This document shows positions 49,460 through 61,938 of a stretch of DNA of 64,000 bases, piece after piece. The DNA comes from Mauremys mutica (Eukaryota > Chordata > Testudines > Geoemydidae), in contig NC_059084.1 of the NCBI RefSeq assembly GCF_020497125.1, positions 6,785,501 to 6,849,500 on the forward strand, read 5' to 3'. Both the position numbers and the translations under genes were made by a program. Each line of letters starts with the position of its first letter. Position 1 is the first letter of the stretch. The notes below the pieces were generated by a model that was given only the letters and a program-made list of their open reading frames with translations, was not told the DNA's origin and ran no database searches.

Positions 49460-50340
49460 GGAAGAGAGGGGCTTCCCCTAGCTGCCCCCTGCGGATACCT
49501 CTCACTTCAGAGGTTATTGCCCCGGCTGTCCCCCCTACGAAACTTGCGGTCTCGGCCGCTTGGCGGCAGCCCCCTGCCCTGCCGCCTTGGAGCTCTGCTG
49601 CTCCCGCTTTGCCCGGCGCCCGCCCCTGCAGGGAGCTACCCACGGCCTGGTCTGTCAGAGTCTCGCCTGCCCCCGGGGGAGTGCGCGCGGCGCTCGCCCT
49701 CCTGCCCCCGAGGCTGCGTCCCGCCTCCTCGCGCTCTCTTTTCCGAACGGCAGTTGCCCGCAGCGCCCCAGAAGTCCTCACGGGAGCAGTGTGTAGAACA
49801 GCGCGGGGAGCGCCGGCCGGTTGACTCTCTGGGCCACGCCTCGCCGCCATGTCAGTCTCTATGGTAGCTGGGGAGGAGTGGTGCCCCGCGCCCAGCGCTG
49901 AGGAGCTGCTGCGAGGAGGAAATGGCGGCTCGACTCGGCTGAGGCGCCCGGTGGCGGCGAGACCTGTCCCCTCCTCCCGACGGTGAGTGAGAGAGGCGGC
50001 CTGAGGTGAATCCGGGACACCGGGGTACACCGCTCGCACTGAGGCGGGGGGTGCGGAGAAGGGGTGGTCGCCGCCTACGGCCTGGGGGCGCTGGGCCTGG
50101 CTAGAAAATGGAGGAGGGCAGGCCCGGCCAGGCGGCTTCAGGGCCCCCGGAGGGTCAACGAGCCCTGTTTTCGGGGGTAGTGTCGGCCCGACCCGGTTCT
50201 GCGGGCAAGTCGGCGGCCTGGCGCGGTACCAGCGGGGGCCGGCCGCTCGATGCAGGGCCCCTGAGGGAAGCGAAAGGAGCCTCCCTGTAAGCGGTGATGG
50301 CTGTCGAGCCGCAGCGGAGGGACGTCGCCCTCGCCGGACG
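49460..50340. promoter_or_regulatory. CpG island, probable DIDO1 promoter
   Basis: A second block of G+C-rich, CpG-dense sequence about 8 kb from the GID8 island. It ends left in a MIR-like fragment and right in AT-rich DNA. It holds a strong plus-strand donor at 49983 and YY1-like ATGGCGGC and GCCGCCATG sequences. DIDO1 is suggested because vertebrate gene order is SLC17A9-GID8-DIDO1 with DIDO1 divergent from GID8. No coding proof is in the window. Confidence 0.7.
49850..49982 (+). other. DIDO1: Probable noncoding first exon, likely DIDO1
   Basis: CpG-island sequence that ends CGACG/gtgagtgag, a near-consensus splice donor, on the plus strand. The left end is an estimate. An ATGGCGGCT at 49922 opens only a six-codon frame, so the exon is best read as 5' UTR. 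The gene name comes from synteny alone; the first DIDO1 coding exon would lie beyond 64000. Confidence 0.5.
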
Positions 50341-51401
50341 GAGCAGGGTGTCGGAGGCGGGTTTCTCCACTGTGGGGACGAGGTGACCGTTGAGATACAA
50401 GATGATCGACATCATAATCGAGCTGATGTCAAACCACTTCTCTGTGATGTCACGATCCGTCTCCCCTTTCTGGCCTACCGTTTCCCCCCCGGCCCCGCAT
50501 AACGGATGAGAGGGGCTCGGGTGATGTGATGGTTGTGGGGGGACACCCGCAGTTGGGGGGTCGTGTGATGGGAGTGATGAAATGTGGGGAGACAGTCATC
50601 CTGATGTAGGGGTCATTTGGGTGGGAATGAAATTCATCCAAGCTCGGGTGCCTTTTTTTTTTTCCTGGGGGAGTTAGAAGTAAATTCAATCTGTATTGGT
50701 GAGTTACATAGAAGAGGTGAATTTCACCTTGTTTTGGTGATTTTAGTCTTAAGGTAGGAGCCAAGGAATTGAAACTCTTTTGGCTTCCTATAAACTATCC
50801 AGTAACTTCCCAGTCTCTACATTTTTCCTTTCTCCAGTTCTAATGGTGCCAGGTGCCATCTTTTGTATGTGATTACCGTTGTGGTTTCCTGGCACCGTTA
50901 AGGATCCTGTGCTACTTTCTGTAAGAATTTCCTTCCTAAATTGCCCCTGTAGATTCAATCAAATTAAAAAATAGCTAGAGTAGGTTTCATGCTTCACCCC
51001 AGACTTTGCTGCATTTCAGTGATGGGTGAAGTAATTCTTTTTCTGTAGTTTGTCAGTTTGAACTTGTGAAATGCTTTGTGATCCTTTTGAGATGAAAATT
51101 GCTATATAAAATATGAAACAATTTAATTTTTCCTGTAGTTTACATGATCACTTTTAAAACCTAGTATGACGCCTTGTTTACTTTACTGTGTGGGTCTGGG
51201 ATCTGTGTACTCCTTCCATTTAGGAATTTCAGGAAAAAACTGACCTATTTTATGTATCACATAAAGGTTTTATGTAATCCATAATTCTTCAAGGCTGTAT
51301 TTTTCTTGATGGATAAACCTATCTTTTGTTTTTTTTCTCAGAAACCGTTATTTTTTAAATATTTAAACGTACACAATCCTATTTAATTTATTGTTCATTT
51401 A

Positions 51402-51912
51402 TAGGGTCCTACCAATTTCATGGTCATGAAAAATGCACCATGGACCGTGAAATCTGGGCTTCCCCCATGAAATCTGGTCTTGTCTGTTTTTACCCTATAC
51501 TATACAGAGCTGGGTGGCCGGAGAGTGGCAGCTGCTGACTGAGGCCCAGCTCTGAGGCAGCAATGCAGAAGGGGTGGAAATGCCATACCATGCTATCCTT
51601 GCTTCTGCGCTGCTGATGGTGGCTCTGCCTTCAGAGATAGGCTCCCGGCCAGCAGCTGCCCCTCTCCAGCTGCCCAGCTCTGAAGGCAGCACCGCCACCA
51701 GCAGCAGTGCACAAGTAAGAATAGCACTACCACAACCTCCCCTACAATAACATTGTGACCCCGCCCCCCCAACTCCTTCTTGGGTCAGGATCCCTACAGT
51801 TACATCACCATGACATTTCAGATTTAAATAGCTGAAATCATGAAATTTACTATTTTTAAAATCTTCTGACTGTGAAATTGAGAAAAATGGACCTGAATTT
51901 GGTAGGACCCTA
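51402..51912. mobile_element. hAT-type nonautonomous element, 511 bp
   Basis: Ends TAGGGTCCTACCAATTTCA and GAATTTGGTAGGACCCTA, perfect 8-bp duplication TTCATTTA (51394-51401, 51913-51920). The 140-codon frame inside is not a gene. Confidence 0.93.
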
Positions 51913-52150
51913 TTCATTTAGCAGTCGGTCATCAGATGAACTTTTTTTTTTAAAGTATGTTCTCATTATTGCTGATTTCAGTGAGAGGTGGTAATGTAAA
52001 TTAATTTAGTCTCTAAGTATGTTTTTAGTTTCTAGCAATTTAATTAACCATACAACCAATTGAATTGTTGGTTGAGGAAAAATAATTGAAATTCAGCTGA
52101 AAATGTGAAGTCTTATTTTATTAATTTAAAATTATATAGGGAGAATGACA

Positions 52151-52515
52151 GGCCTCGTCTACACTAAATTCCTTTCTTTAAATTTCCCACCATTGCTACT
52201 ACTAGCATTCTTAGCAACAGTGTGAGTATTAGGCAGCATATGTGGTGAATACACTTTATGCCAATGGGAGAGAGCTCTCCCATCAGCATTAAAAAAAACA
52301 TCTCCACCAGTGGCATAAGCTGTGTTGCCATTAAAAAAAAAAACCACCTTCGTAAGTGGCATAAGCTGTGTCAGCAGGAGAAGCTCTCCCGGCAACATAG
52401 AGCTATGCACACGAATGCTTATGTCAGTGTAATTTATGTCATGCAGAGGGTGAAATATTCACACCCCCTAAGCAACAAAAGTTTTGCCAACATAGGCTGA
52501 AGTGTAGACCTAGCC
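52151..52515. mobile_element. Harbinger-like element, first of two adjacent copies
   Basis: Ends GGCCTCGTCTACACT and AGTGTAGACCTAGCC are inverted; ACA lies on both sides. The interior has a tandem stretch with GTGGCATAAGCTGTGT twice (near 52310 and 52355). Confidence 0.8.
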
Positions 52516-52518
52516 ACA

Positions 52519-52748
52519 GGCCATATCTACACTACTACTTATGTCAGCAAAATTTATGTTGCTCAGGGGAGTGGTAGTGTGCACAATGCTACGTCGGTGG
52601 GAGAGCTTCTTCTGCCAACATAGCTACTGCCACTCGTTGGGGGTGGTTTAATTCTGTCGGCATAGAGCGGCTAGGTGAGAGATCTTACAGCAATGCAGCT
52701 GCAACAGTACAGCTGTGCTACTGTAAGGTCTCTAGTGTAGACATACCC
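52519..52748. mobile_element. Harbinger-like element, second adjacent copy
   Basis: Ends GGCCATATCTACACTACT and TCTAGTGTAGACATACCC. Starts three bases after the preceding element, with TTA on the right. Confidence 0.8.
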
Positions 52749-53219
52749 TTAGTTAAGAAAGACACCAGTGATCTATCTACCTTAGTTTTGCCAGCGCTGG
52801 TTGCACCAAGTGGAAACTTGAAGGGGGCAAAAAAGTCTAGTGACAACCAAAAGGAAGGCAAGTCCAAAAATAAGAGAAATGCAGAAGCTGGGCTAATAGC
52901 TTATAATGCTCAACTGGAAAAAACGGGGGAGAAGAGGTGAGAATGCACCACAGTAAGAATGGGAAGTCATCTGCCTAGCCTAGCTGAAGTTCATGGCTGA
53001 ACTGGAGAGTTAGTACAAGTTCAGAATCCAGTTTTACAACCATAAAAAACAGAGACTGCTTTTTGGTTGAAGAGCTAAATATAATTTACTTTCTATCTGG
53101 ATAACTACTTGAGTGTGCTCTGGAGAGTCTCTACGCTCACAAGTAGAGGCTGTAATCTAGTACCAAGTATGGCATGAGGGGTGCATATTTTACCTATCCA
53201 GGAACTTATGTGAACCCAG

Positions 53220-53390
53220 TCTCTGTAGTACCTGAATGCTTCACAAACATTAATGACTGTATCCTCATAATATCATTATGAAATAGGGAAGTAATATTCT
53301 CATTTTACAAATAGTGAACTGTTCAATGCCACCCAGTAACACTGTGACAAAGGCAGGAATTGAATCCAGAAATATAGCCAATATTCTGAG
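53220..53390 (+). repeat. MIR-like SINE fragment
   Basis: CCTGAATGCTTCACAAACAT, TCATTTTACAAATAGTGAAC and AGGCAGGAATTGAATCCAG. Confidence 0.65.
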
Positions 53391-54886
53391 AGACAGATTT
53401 TGTTTGTGTACAAGTTATTTCACTTAATTGTGACTCCTAGCAGAGAGGTTCGTTTTTTGTTGTGTTCAAATATTTCACTGTTTTCACTACTATATTTTTA
53501 AATAGCTAAGCACAGTGTGATGAGTTAAGAATGAAGTTGATAACTTTCATTTCAGACTTCCCTATTTTAGTTAGTTTGTTACAAATACATTAATGCAGCT
53601 TTTTGTATTTAAACGGTAACATAAAGGAAATCAGCGTTACATGCAAAACTTTGATGGCAGTGGTATAATTCATATTAGTCTAAGAGATTCCTGTAGAGCC
53701 AAGTATAATTTTATTAAGACAGGAGCAAACTAAGTAAAATGTTCCACTTTAGAAACAATTGTTGTAGTGGGTGAAATCCTGGTCCCATTGAAGCCACTGT
53801 AATGGGCCAAGATTTTCCCTTGTGTGTCTGTATATTTCATTATAAGATCAGAATAGCATCTCACACTATAGTGATACTGTGCTGGGGAGATGTTTTTTTG
53901 TTTGTCTTTGTAACTGTTTTATATATTTGGGAAGTTTTAACAGGTTTACAAATCCTTGCCATGTATATTTCAGAGAAAAAACAATAAATTACAGATTTTG
54001 TTTACAGAAACATTGTACATTAATATAATCAGACTCTGTTTACCAAGCCAGGCTGTTGACATATTATAGAGTTGCGCTCTGGAGCTTTAAAAATTAGTGT
54101 CTTATCAAAATGTTTCACACTAAGCATCCTGGCTGTTTCTAGTTTTAAATACTTTAAATACACCTTTTTCTGATTCTTATGACAGCTGTGCTCATGGAAC
54201 CAGAAATTAAAAGCAAGGTTTAATACACCTGCCCTGAGGCCAGTTAGTTTTCTGGACATACTACAATTCTGCATATGACAGTACCCAGACTTATCAGTTG
54301 GATGGTTATGGCACATGTCAATCTTTGAGCTGTTAAGTTTTACGCTAACTATGCTGGCTTACCATTTTAGGAATCATTTCACTCATTAATGAACTATACT
54401 GCCTTCTTGTGTTTCTGAACACTGTTGCTTATTACAAAAATTGTAGGTAGGCAGAATTCAATTATTCAAATTGGAATTTGATCCAAATTCTCAGAAGAAT
54501 ACCCCTACCCTTGTGGAAAAAAAACAAAAAAAACACCCATAGAGTCTTTAATGTCAGGTCCACTGATTTGCCCTAATTCTAAAACAACCACTGCACATTC
54601 AGTAGTGTAGTGTCTCCAAAGGGCATAATGGAGAATTGGTTAATACTACTTCGAAGGGAAGAGTGCCAAGTTCTGTGAATCAGTATTGCTGAAGCTTTTT
54701 GTTGACTGGGCAATTGCTGGAAATATATTTTGAACACTGCTAACGAGGAAGTTCAATAGCGGAACTCAACTATAGTGCAGATAAGTAGTTCAAATTTGAA
54801 AAATAGTGAACAAGCTGTATTGCATAAGCAGTGTACAAGCTCTCTTTTGTAGCATACTGGAGAAAGTATGCTAAATACTACAGTAT

Positions 54887-55070
54887 AAAGAGACAAAGTG
54901 GGTGAGGTAATATCTTCTATTGGACCAACTTCTGTTCGTGAAAGAGACAGGATTTTGAGTTTACACAGAGCTCTTCTTGAGGTCTGTAAGTTGTTCCAAT
55001 AAAAGATATTACCTTACCCATCTTGTGTGTCTAATATTCTGGGACCAGCACGACTACAACAGTACTGCAA
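54887..55070. mobile_element. Fold-back Penelope-like element with 10-bp duplication
   Basis: Flanked by ACTACAGTAT (54877-54886, 55071-55080). The left arm GGTGAGGTAATATCTTCTAT is repeated inverted as AAAGATATTACCTTACCC. The hammerhead boxes are worn: CTCAAGA instead of CTGAAGA on the minus strand. Confidence 0.8.
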
Positions 55071-55914
55071 ACTACAGTATGTTGACTATGTAATACTAAT
55101 ATCCAGTGACAGTTTGATATGAAGCTAGTAAATTATAGTTTTGTTTTACTATTCTTAAGGTCAGGACATGAAAAATCTACTTGCCTGGGGCAAATAGGAA
55201 GTTTTCCTGGACAACTATCATTAACTTTTGCAGAATCAAAGGTTTTACCTAATGGGGAGGAAAAAAATCACGTTTTTTTCTTCTGTGTAAAGTGATGCAG
55301 TACTCTTTTCCATAGTCTGCAGACAGATGATTCAGGAGTGTCTGATGCTGCTCAGGGCTTCCCCAAATGGCAGACCAGTTGAAATTCTCTAGAGTCTTTA
55401 TTAGTTTTACTTCTTCCATTCAGAACCCTGGGTGCCGCACCTAGAACATAAATCAGATCAGTTTCACTCTTCTGCTGCTTGGGAAATCTATGAGCCTCAG
55501 CAGAGGCAGACAGTGGAGTAGCTTCCTGGTAAAAGGGGTACTAGAATGATGATGATCCAGTTTACCACAGCCAGAATGTTGGTCTAGTGGTAAAATAGCA
55601 AAAATTCTTCACCCACCCTCACAATGACAAGGGGCCTTTGGAATGGGAGGTATTCAACTAACTTTGTAGCTGGTCAGTTACTAGCCACTGAATACTAATA
55701 CTGGTGAAATTCATTGAATAACATATTCTAGAAGTTTTTTTCCCCCATAGTCGAACTGATCGTAGTTGTAAGTTAGTTTTTAAAAGCATATTGAATAGTT
55801 AAGTCTTTAAATTCAATACACACTAAACAGTATATAACTTTTATTCTTTTAAATTGCTGAGGTACGATCTGTGTGGGTGGGAGTGGACTGAGTGTAGAAG
55901 TATTGGTATGGTTA

Positions 55915-56182
55915 TGCCCAGTCTACACTCTTAAAAGTTTTTCTGGCATAGAGTTGATTAGGAATCACACCCTTAACGGACATAGCCATGTTGACAAAAA
56001 CCCTAGCATAAATGCAATTATATTGGCAAAAAAGTTCTTGCTGGTAAAGCTTATTTTGTTCAGCGAACTGGTATAAGTTATACTGGTGCAAGTTATATAC
56101 AAATAAGTCTTTTGCCTGGTATAAGGTGCCTCACCACTAAGAGCGTTTTCTGGCAAATACTTTCTCTAGTGTAGACAAGACC
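55915..56182. mobile_element. Harbinger-like element with TTA duplication
   Basis: Ends TGCCCAGTCTACACTC and CTAGTGTAGACAAGACC; TTA at 55912-55914 and 56183-56185. 268 bp. Confidence 0.8.
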
Positions 56183-57432
56183 TTAGATTTTCAGCTAGTT
56201 GGTACTGAGTACTTTTTTAATGCTCTGCTTATGGTGTTTGGTTTGCTGTTACAACAACATGAACGTTAAGGTTTTATCAGAATTTGCATTATAACTTACT
56301 GTTTACCTGGCTTCAATCTCAGCCTGGAGAAATTACTTTGGTCTAAAGAAAATCAATAGAAGTCTACCAATATGTGGAGTCAGAATAAAATAAATTTGTA
56401 ATAGTTAGTGCTCCTCTCATTCTAGCTGATAGTGCATCCTCTTTTTCTTCTTTTGTGTTTCCAACTTTCAGCATGAAGGATCAGAGCAGTGTATAGTCAG
56501 AATTTCTTCTGTAGTTTTTGCTTCAGAAGATTTTAGGTAGTCTTAAAGGCAGAAAGTAATTTGTTTCAGGTAAATTTGCTTTTAAATTTGTGTGGGTTTT
56601 TTTTTCACTGCAGAAGCCAGGGAAGCAGTTTGTGCTCTATTTCCCTGCCTTTTGATATAGAATTGATCTGCTCATAATCTCCTTCACCTAACTGTAACTG
56701 TTCTTTCCATTCCTTACAGGGCCTGCCACCAAAAGCCTGTCTCCCCTTCATAACTTTCCCCAAGCTCCTAGAGTTCTGGAGGGGATAAAAACATAAAACA
56801 GATTGGGGAAGGGGAGAGACAGGCAGGCGTGCTATCATAAAATTGTATTTCTTGCTTTCTAATGTTTGATTTTTAACATTTTTAAAAATACTTCATTGTT
56901 CTCAAAAATAATCCTGCTTTCAAACCACTGATCTGTGCCTGTAAACCTAACTTCATTTTATCATTTTTTTAAAAATTTTTTTTTAAAGTTGTGGTGATTA
57001 GTATGACTGGGTAGCTGTGAAGTATAAACTAATTTTTTTTAGTTGCGCTAATTAGGGTTTAATTTTTTTTGGTTGAATAATGGAACCCATGGCAGTATCT
57101 TGAATAGAATTTTCTGAAATGGACCAGGGATTTTATGCAAGGTGAATATGAAGCAAAGCTATTGCAGATTTACCAGGATTAGACTGTCAAACAAGATTTA
57201 GGTGCTGATTCAGTAATCATTTCACTTAACATGAAAAATCCATTTGCTAATTTTATTTTTTTGCTTCTTTTTAATTAGCTTTTCATAAACATATTGTATC
57301 TATTGGAATAACATGTTTTTATTGGCAACTGAATCCATTGTTTTTGTTTATAATGATAATTTGTACATCCTTTCTTACTCACTGTGAATTAGACTGCTTT
57401 CCCACTTCTTTTCAGAAGTTCATATTGTAAGG

Positions 57433-57755
57433 CAAGAATTCTCAACCTTTTTCTGTCTGAGCCCCCCCCCACCCCCCCATGCTATAAAGGCTCCATGGGC
57501 CGCTTGTGCCACAACAACTGTTTTTCTGCATAACCAGTTAGACAGTAGCAGGCAGGGTAATTGCCCAGGGCCATGCAAAGTTAAGTTGTATGGGCTTCAG
57601 CTTCAGTCCCAGGTGGCAGGGCTCAGGGTTCAGCTTTCTGTCCTGGGCACCAGTGAGTTTAATGCTGCCCCTGCTCTCTGGTTTATTTTGGCGAAGCCCC
57701 TGAAACCTGCTTGCGGCCCCCCCTGGGGCCCCTGAGCCCTGGTTGAGAACTGCTG
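57433..57755. mobile_element. hAT-Charlie-like element
   Basis: Ends CAAGAATTCTCAACCT and AGGGCTCAG-type interior to GGTTGAGAACTGCTG; duplication TTGTAAGG/TTGTGAGG (57425-57432, 57756-57763). Confidence 0.8.
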
Positions 57756-58751
57756 TTGTGAGGAACATTTGATTGGAGTGCATGAGGAACAAACTTTCAG
57801 TTTGTGAGAAAAGTTTTAGAAGGAGGAACGATATATTTTATTATAATAAAAACCATTCCTCAGTACTGTATCACTTCTATCGTGGAATTCCCAGTGCCAG
57901 AAGCAGTTTAATTTTTACTTCTGTAACAGAAGTGGAGATATGGAAGACCTTGTCCTATAAAGGGTTCTGATGAATATTTGTTAGCTCCAGCTAAGTCACT
58001 AGGGGGAGATCATGCTAACTGGTGCCATCATATACTTTTGAGTTATAGGAAGAGTTGGTTTACAATTCCTTAACTATGCTGTAGCACATTTGCTAAGTCT
58101 GTATAGCTATTAATTATTTTTTGAGGGGCAACTTTTTTTAACTGCTAAAGATTGTTTCCTTTTTATATAGATTATACTTTAAAGTAAACTACCATGTTGG
58201 TTTGGCTTTCATTTTGCTGTAAAATGTACTCATGTTTAATTTGACATGGAGTTAGCTGTTTGAAATAGAACAGGTATTTAAATTGAAATAGGCATCTAAA
58301 TTTTTAGTCCAATATAGTAGTGATATCAGAATTGTACTATCATATTTAATGCCTTATAATGTACTTTTAATAGTCTCCACTCTGCTAATACAGAACAGAC
58401 TCTTTTAAATGTATTTGTGCATATATTTGAAAAAACTTTATCAGGATGAAAAAACTCTTCATTGAAATGATACATCTCAATTTCCAGAGAGATAAAGGAT
58501 GTTCAGGAGTGTGAAGATACTGATGCACAGTCCTAAAAACAATCACAGAGCACTATATTTACATTCATATGTGTCTCACTTCTAACATGAAATAATTGCA
58601 AGTTGTTGGCACTCTTTTTGGCAAAGAGAGGAATGGTTATGTAACTCAGCTACATATTGCCAAATCTACATTTACTCTTGCAAATTGTAAAGCATTTATT
58701 AACATTTGAGAGTGTGACATTATTTCATGGGAAGTAGTTTTTGATTAGGTA

Positions 58752-59095
58752 CAGTAGAACCTCAGAGTTACCAATACCAGAGTTATGAACTATCAACCAC
58801 ACACCTCATTTGGAACTGGAAGTATGCAATCAAGCAGCAGCAGAGACCCCCTCAAAAAAAAGAAAAAAAAAAAGGCAAATACAGCACGGTACTGTGTTAA
58901 ACATAAACTACTAAAAAAATTAAGGTAAAGCAGCATATTTTCTTCTACATAGTAAAGTTTCAAAGCTGCACAAAGTCAATGTTCAGTTATAAACTTTTGA
59001 AAGAACAACCATAATGTTTTGTTCAGAGTTACAAACATTTCAGAGTTATGAACAACCTCCATTCCCAAGGAGTTTGTAACTCTGAGGTTCTACTG
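58752..59095. mobile_element. Tigger-like nonautonomous element
   Basis: Inverted ends CAGTAGAACCTCAGAGTTAC and GTAACTCTGAGGTTCTACTG are perfect over 20 bp, flanked by TA on both sides, as in Tc1/mariner pogo-Tigger elements. 344 bp, with an A-rich run near 58855 and no transposase. Confidence 0.9.
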
Positions 59096-59179
59096 TATGG
59101 AAAATATGAAGGAATTTGCGTGATTTTTTTTTTTTAAACCAGATAGTATTGCAAGTAAGTGGTATGGTAGGCTTGTTTT

Positions 59180-59695
59180 CCTAAATGTCCTAATGCTTCA
59201 AATTTATGTAGTATTTTCCACTTGTAGGTGTCAAAGCACTTTACAAAGGAAGTTACAGTATTACATTTTCTGTAGTAGCTTTCATGTTCATGGACTTGAT
59301 AATCCTTAGTTAATTACAAACATTGCAACATACTTTTGTTATGTAAATATTTATTTTAAGCATCAGATCTTTTAAAGATAACTACATGATGGACTAGCGC
59401 ACACAATATCTTCATAGACCAAAATTACAAAGGAAGCCTTAGTGACTTACTATTGTGTGAGTTTGTAATGACATGCACTTTTTAGCATGATAAAGAACCA
59501 TTATTCTAACATGAAATATTTTTCACAAGTTTATTGTTATTTGTGAATCCAGTCACACTAATGCTGATAAGCATTAGAACCATTTTACACGAAAACTAAG
59601 ACACAAATAAGTTAGACATTCAAGGTGTCAATGGCAGACCTGAGGCTCCAACCCAGGTCTCCTGACTCCCAGTCAAAGTCCCTGTCGACTGGATG
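59180..59695 (+). repeat. Two MIR-like fragments
   Basis: AGCACTTTACAAAGGAAGTT near 59235 and CCATTTTACACGAAAACTAA to ACCCAGGTCTCCTGACTCC at 59580-59675 are MIR-type pieces, about 300 bp of plain AT-rich DNA between them. Confidence 0.6.
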
Positions 59696-60903
59696 GTATA
59701 GATAAAATTTCAGGATATAAAATCATATAACAGTAAAATGTAAAAGATATGAAATGAAAATACAAAAAAGTCAGTCATGAAAAATATGTGTACAGCTATG
59801 TTTTTCAATAAATATGAAGGCCTACAGAAGAAGAAAGAGCAAAAAGAAAAAATGGAAAAAAGAGATGGGTAAAAGAAGAAATGTAGGTCTGAATATGGAC
59901 ACTGTTCCGTAGTAAGTTAATAAAGTATTTTTCACACAGATTGTTCTTCATTAATTTGTAATCTATATATTTCTTTTTCATCTAAAGCTGTTTCAGTTAA
60001 TGATATGACCAGTTTCTGTTTGTGCGGGTATTCATGATATTTTTAATGCTTGGGTATTTATATTAATTCAGAGTACTACAAAATTATAGATAAATTAATC
60101 TTAAAGTATTGCTAATTTGGGGTGAGGTCTGATATGAATTCAATTTTCTTGCCCTGAATTGAGATTGAAAATGATGAACCAGTCAGTATTTGTAATAAAG
60201 AGCAGTTATACTGGCTCCTTATCTTTTGATAATGGGATAAATGAATGAAGGTCTCTTTGTCATCATACTTTTGTCATTACTCAAATGTGCGTTTAAAAAA
60301 AACCCCATGCATCTTACAAAAAGTTGTCTGTATTGGTGATAACTCAGCTTACCTTGATACTGATGTAGATGTCCCAATCTCAATATTTACGTCTTTGTCC
60401 ACTGTGTTGGACGTGATTTGGAATAACTCTATGAGACAGCCACATCAAACTGTATTAATGGAAAATCAAAAAAAGGAAATGGTGTTGATTTATCATAGGA
60501 CTGTGGGCAGTTCTTAAAATGCCATTTAATGAGGCACCTGTGAGAAAGCTTGCCCCTTATACTTCTTCCTCAAGTGTGCTGCTTCTATAAGATAACTACT
60601 AGTAGCAGTTAAAGGAAAACTAAACTATACAATATGATATCAATAAGAGTAGTGAAACTTCTGGTTCTAATGAAGACTATATTACAAAGTGTTTAAGTCT
60701 TGTACATAAATCATTAGATCTTGGTGAAATTAAAGTCTTCTAACATAAACATCAAGAGAGGTAAACATTGATTAAGATGAGTCCGATGGCAGTATTTACA
60801 TGTAGAGACAGTTATGAATGAAGATAATCATGGTGTTTGTTTATATGTGTGTTGTTAAATGCTGAAATTTCTCAGAGTATTTGAGTAGATTTTGTGTTTT
60901 CAG

Positions 60904-61024
60904 CAGCAAAAAGCTGCAGAAGCGTGTGGAAGAGTTATTCTCCAGCCATCTCTGCAGGGCTTCGTGAGGGATTCCTTTTTCCAAGTTTGAAGCTGCTATT
61001 TTATCATACTCAACAACTGACAAA
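60904..61024 (+). other. Candidate internal 5' UTR exon
   Basis: Plus-strand sequence bounded by ttgtgttttcag/CAGC and ACAAA/gtaata, 121 bp and richer in G+C than its flanks. It shows no repeat character. It could be an extra 5' UTR exon of the presumed DIDO1 transcript. There is no coding evidence, and the splice sites alone are weak proof. Confidence 0.25.
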
Positions 61025-61938
61025 GTAATATTTTCATGTACTTAAAATAGTTAAAACTTCCTTGAGATAGGGGAAGGATTGTTTGGAGTGGAAAGGGAGT
61101 GTTTGCTTTTGCTTGCTGCTGCTTGGAGAGAAGAAGGGAGTGAAGACTTTTGCTTGCAGCTTCAGTGTCTTTCATGGACTATTTCAGTACAGTGACCTTC
61201 CAAATGCTGTTGACAAATAATGGAGTATAACAGTCATCCTTATGCTGAACAGCTCAGGATTTCCGTGATCAACAGAGCCGTTTAGTGAGACACAAAATGC
61301 ACGTTTTTTTGGCAGATCTGGTTTCAACAGAAGCTGCCATAAAAAGCATTAAAGTACGTTTATACAGTGAAAAGCGACTGTAAAAAGTGCCATTCGAAGT
61401 TTTCATGTTCATTGTCTCCTACTCCAAATTTGTGAAATTTGCAAGTAAGTGTATATTTTTGTAACTTGTAAACTCCTTTTGGATTTGTAAGTCAATCTGG
61501 GTTCTTTCTCTCTCTTAACATCACCAATCAATAATGATTCTACAGGTGGAATTCAGTTAGATTGCTGATGATGCATGAACCACAAAAGTCCATTTCACGG
61601 TTCAGAGGCTGTACTGACTGCAATACTAACAAAAATAAAATATTTTATACTTACTATAAGAGATAATTTTCAGCACTTCTTACTTTGATTAATGAGTGTT
61701 AGAATTTGGAAACAATGTGCAATATGTAATGTTCCTCCACGAGTTTTGGAAGAAAGGTTTCCAAATCTTCTATAGCAAGTCTGGTTAAATGCAGACTTAC
61801 AGGGGTAGGCCAGGCAAAAGGGATTGTCCCATAACGATGTATCAAGATACAGGTCCATTGGGGCCGTGCCTTCCACATACGTCTGTGCTTCATAGGATTA
61901 CATATATACTACCATTACTTGGTCTAGGCCCTAAAACT

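Noticed and set aside
49413..50039. 208-codon minus-strand open frame, with overlapping plus-strand frames
   Set aside because: These lie in a CpG island with few stop codons and have Ala/Gly/Arg-rich composition; no protein family is recognisable.
60841..61023. 60-codon minus-strand open frame that looks protein-like
   Set aside because: No known family was recognised. The splice-like signals of this block lie on the other strand, so it was kept only as a possible UTR exon.
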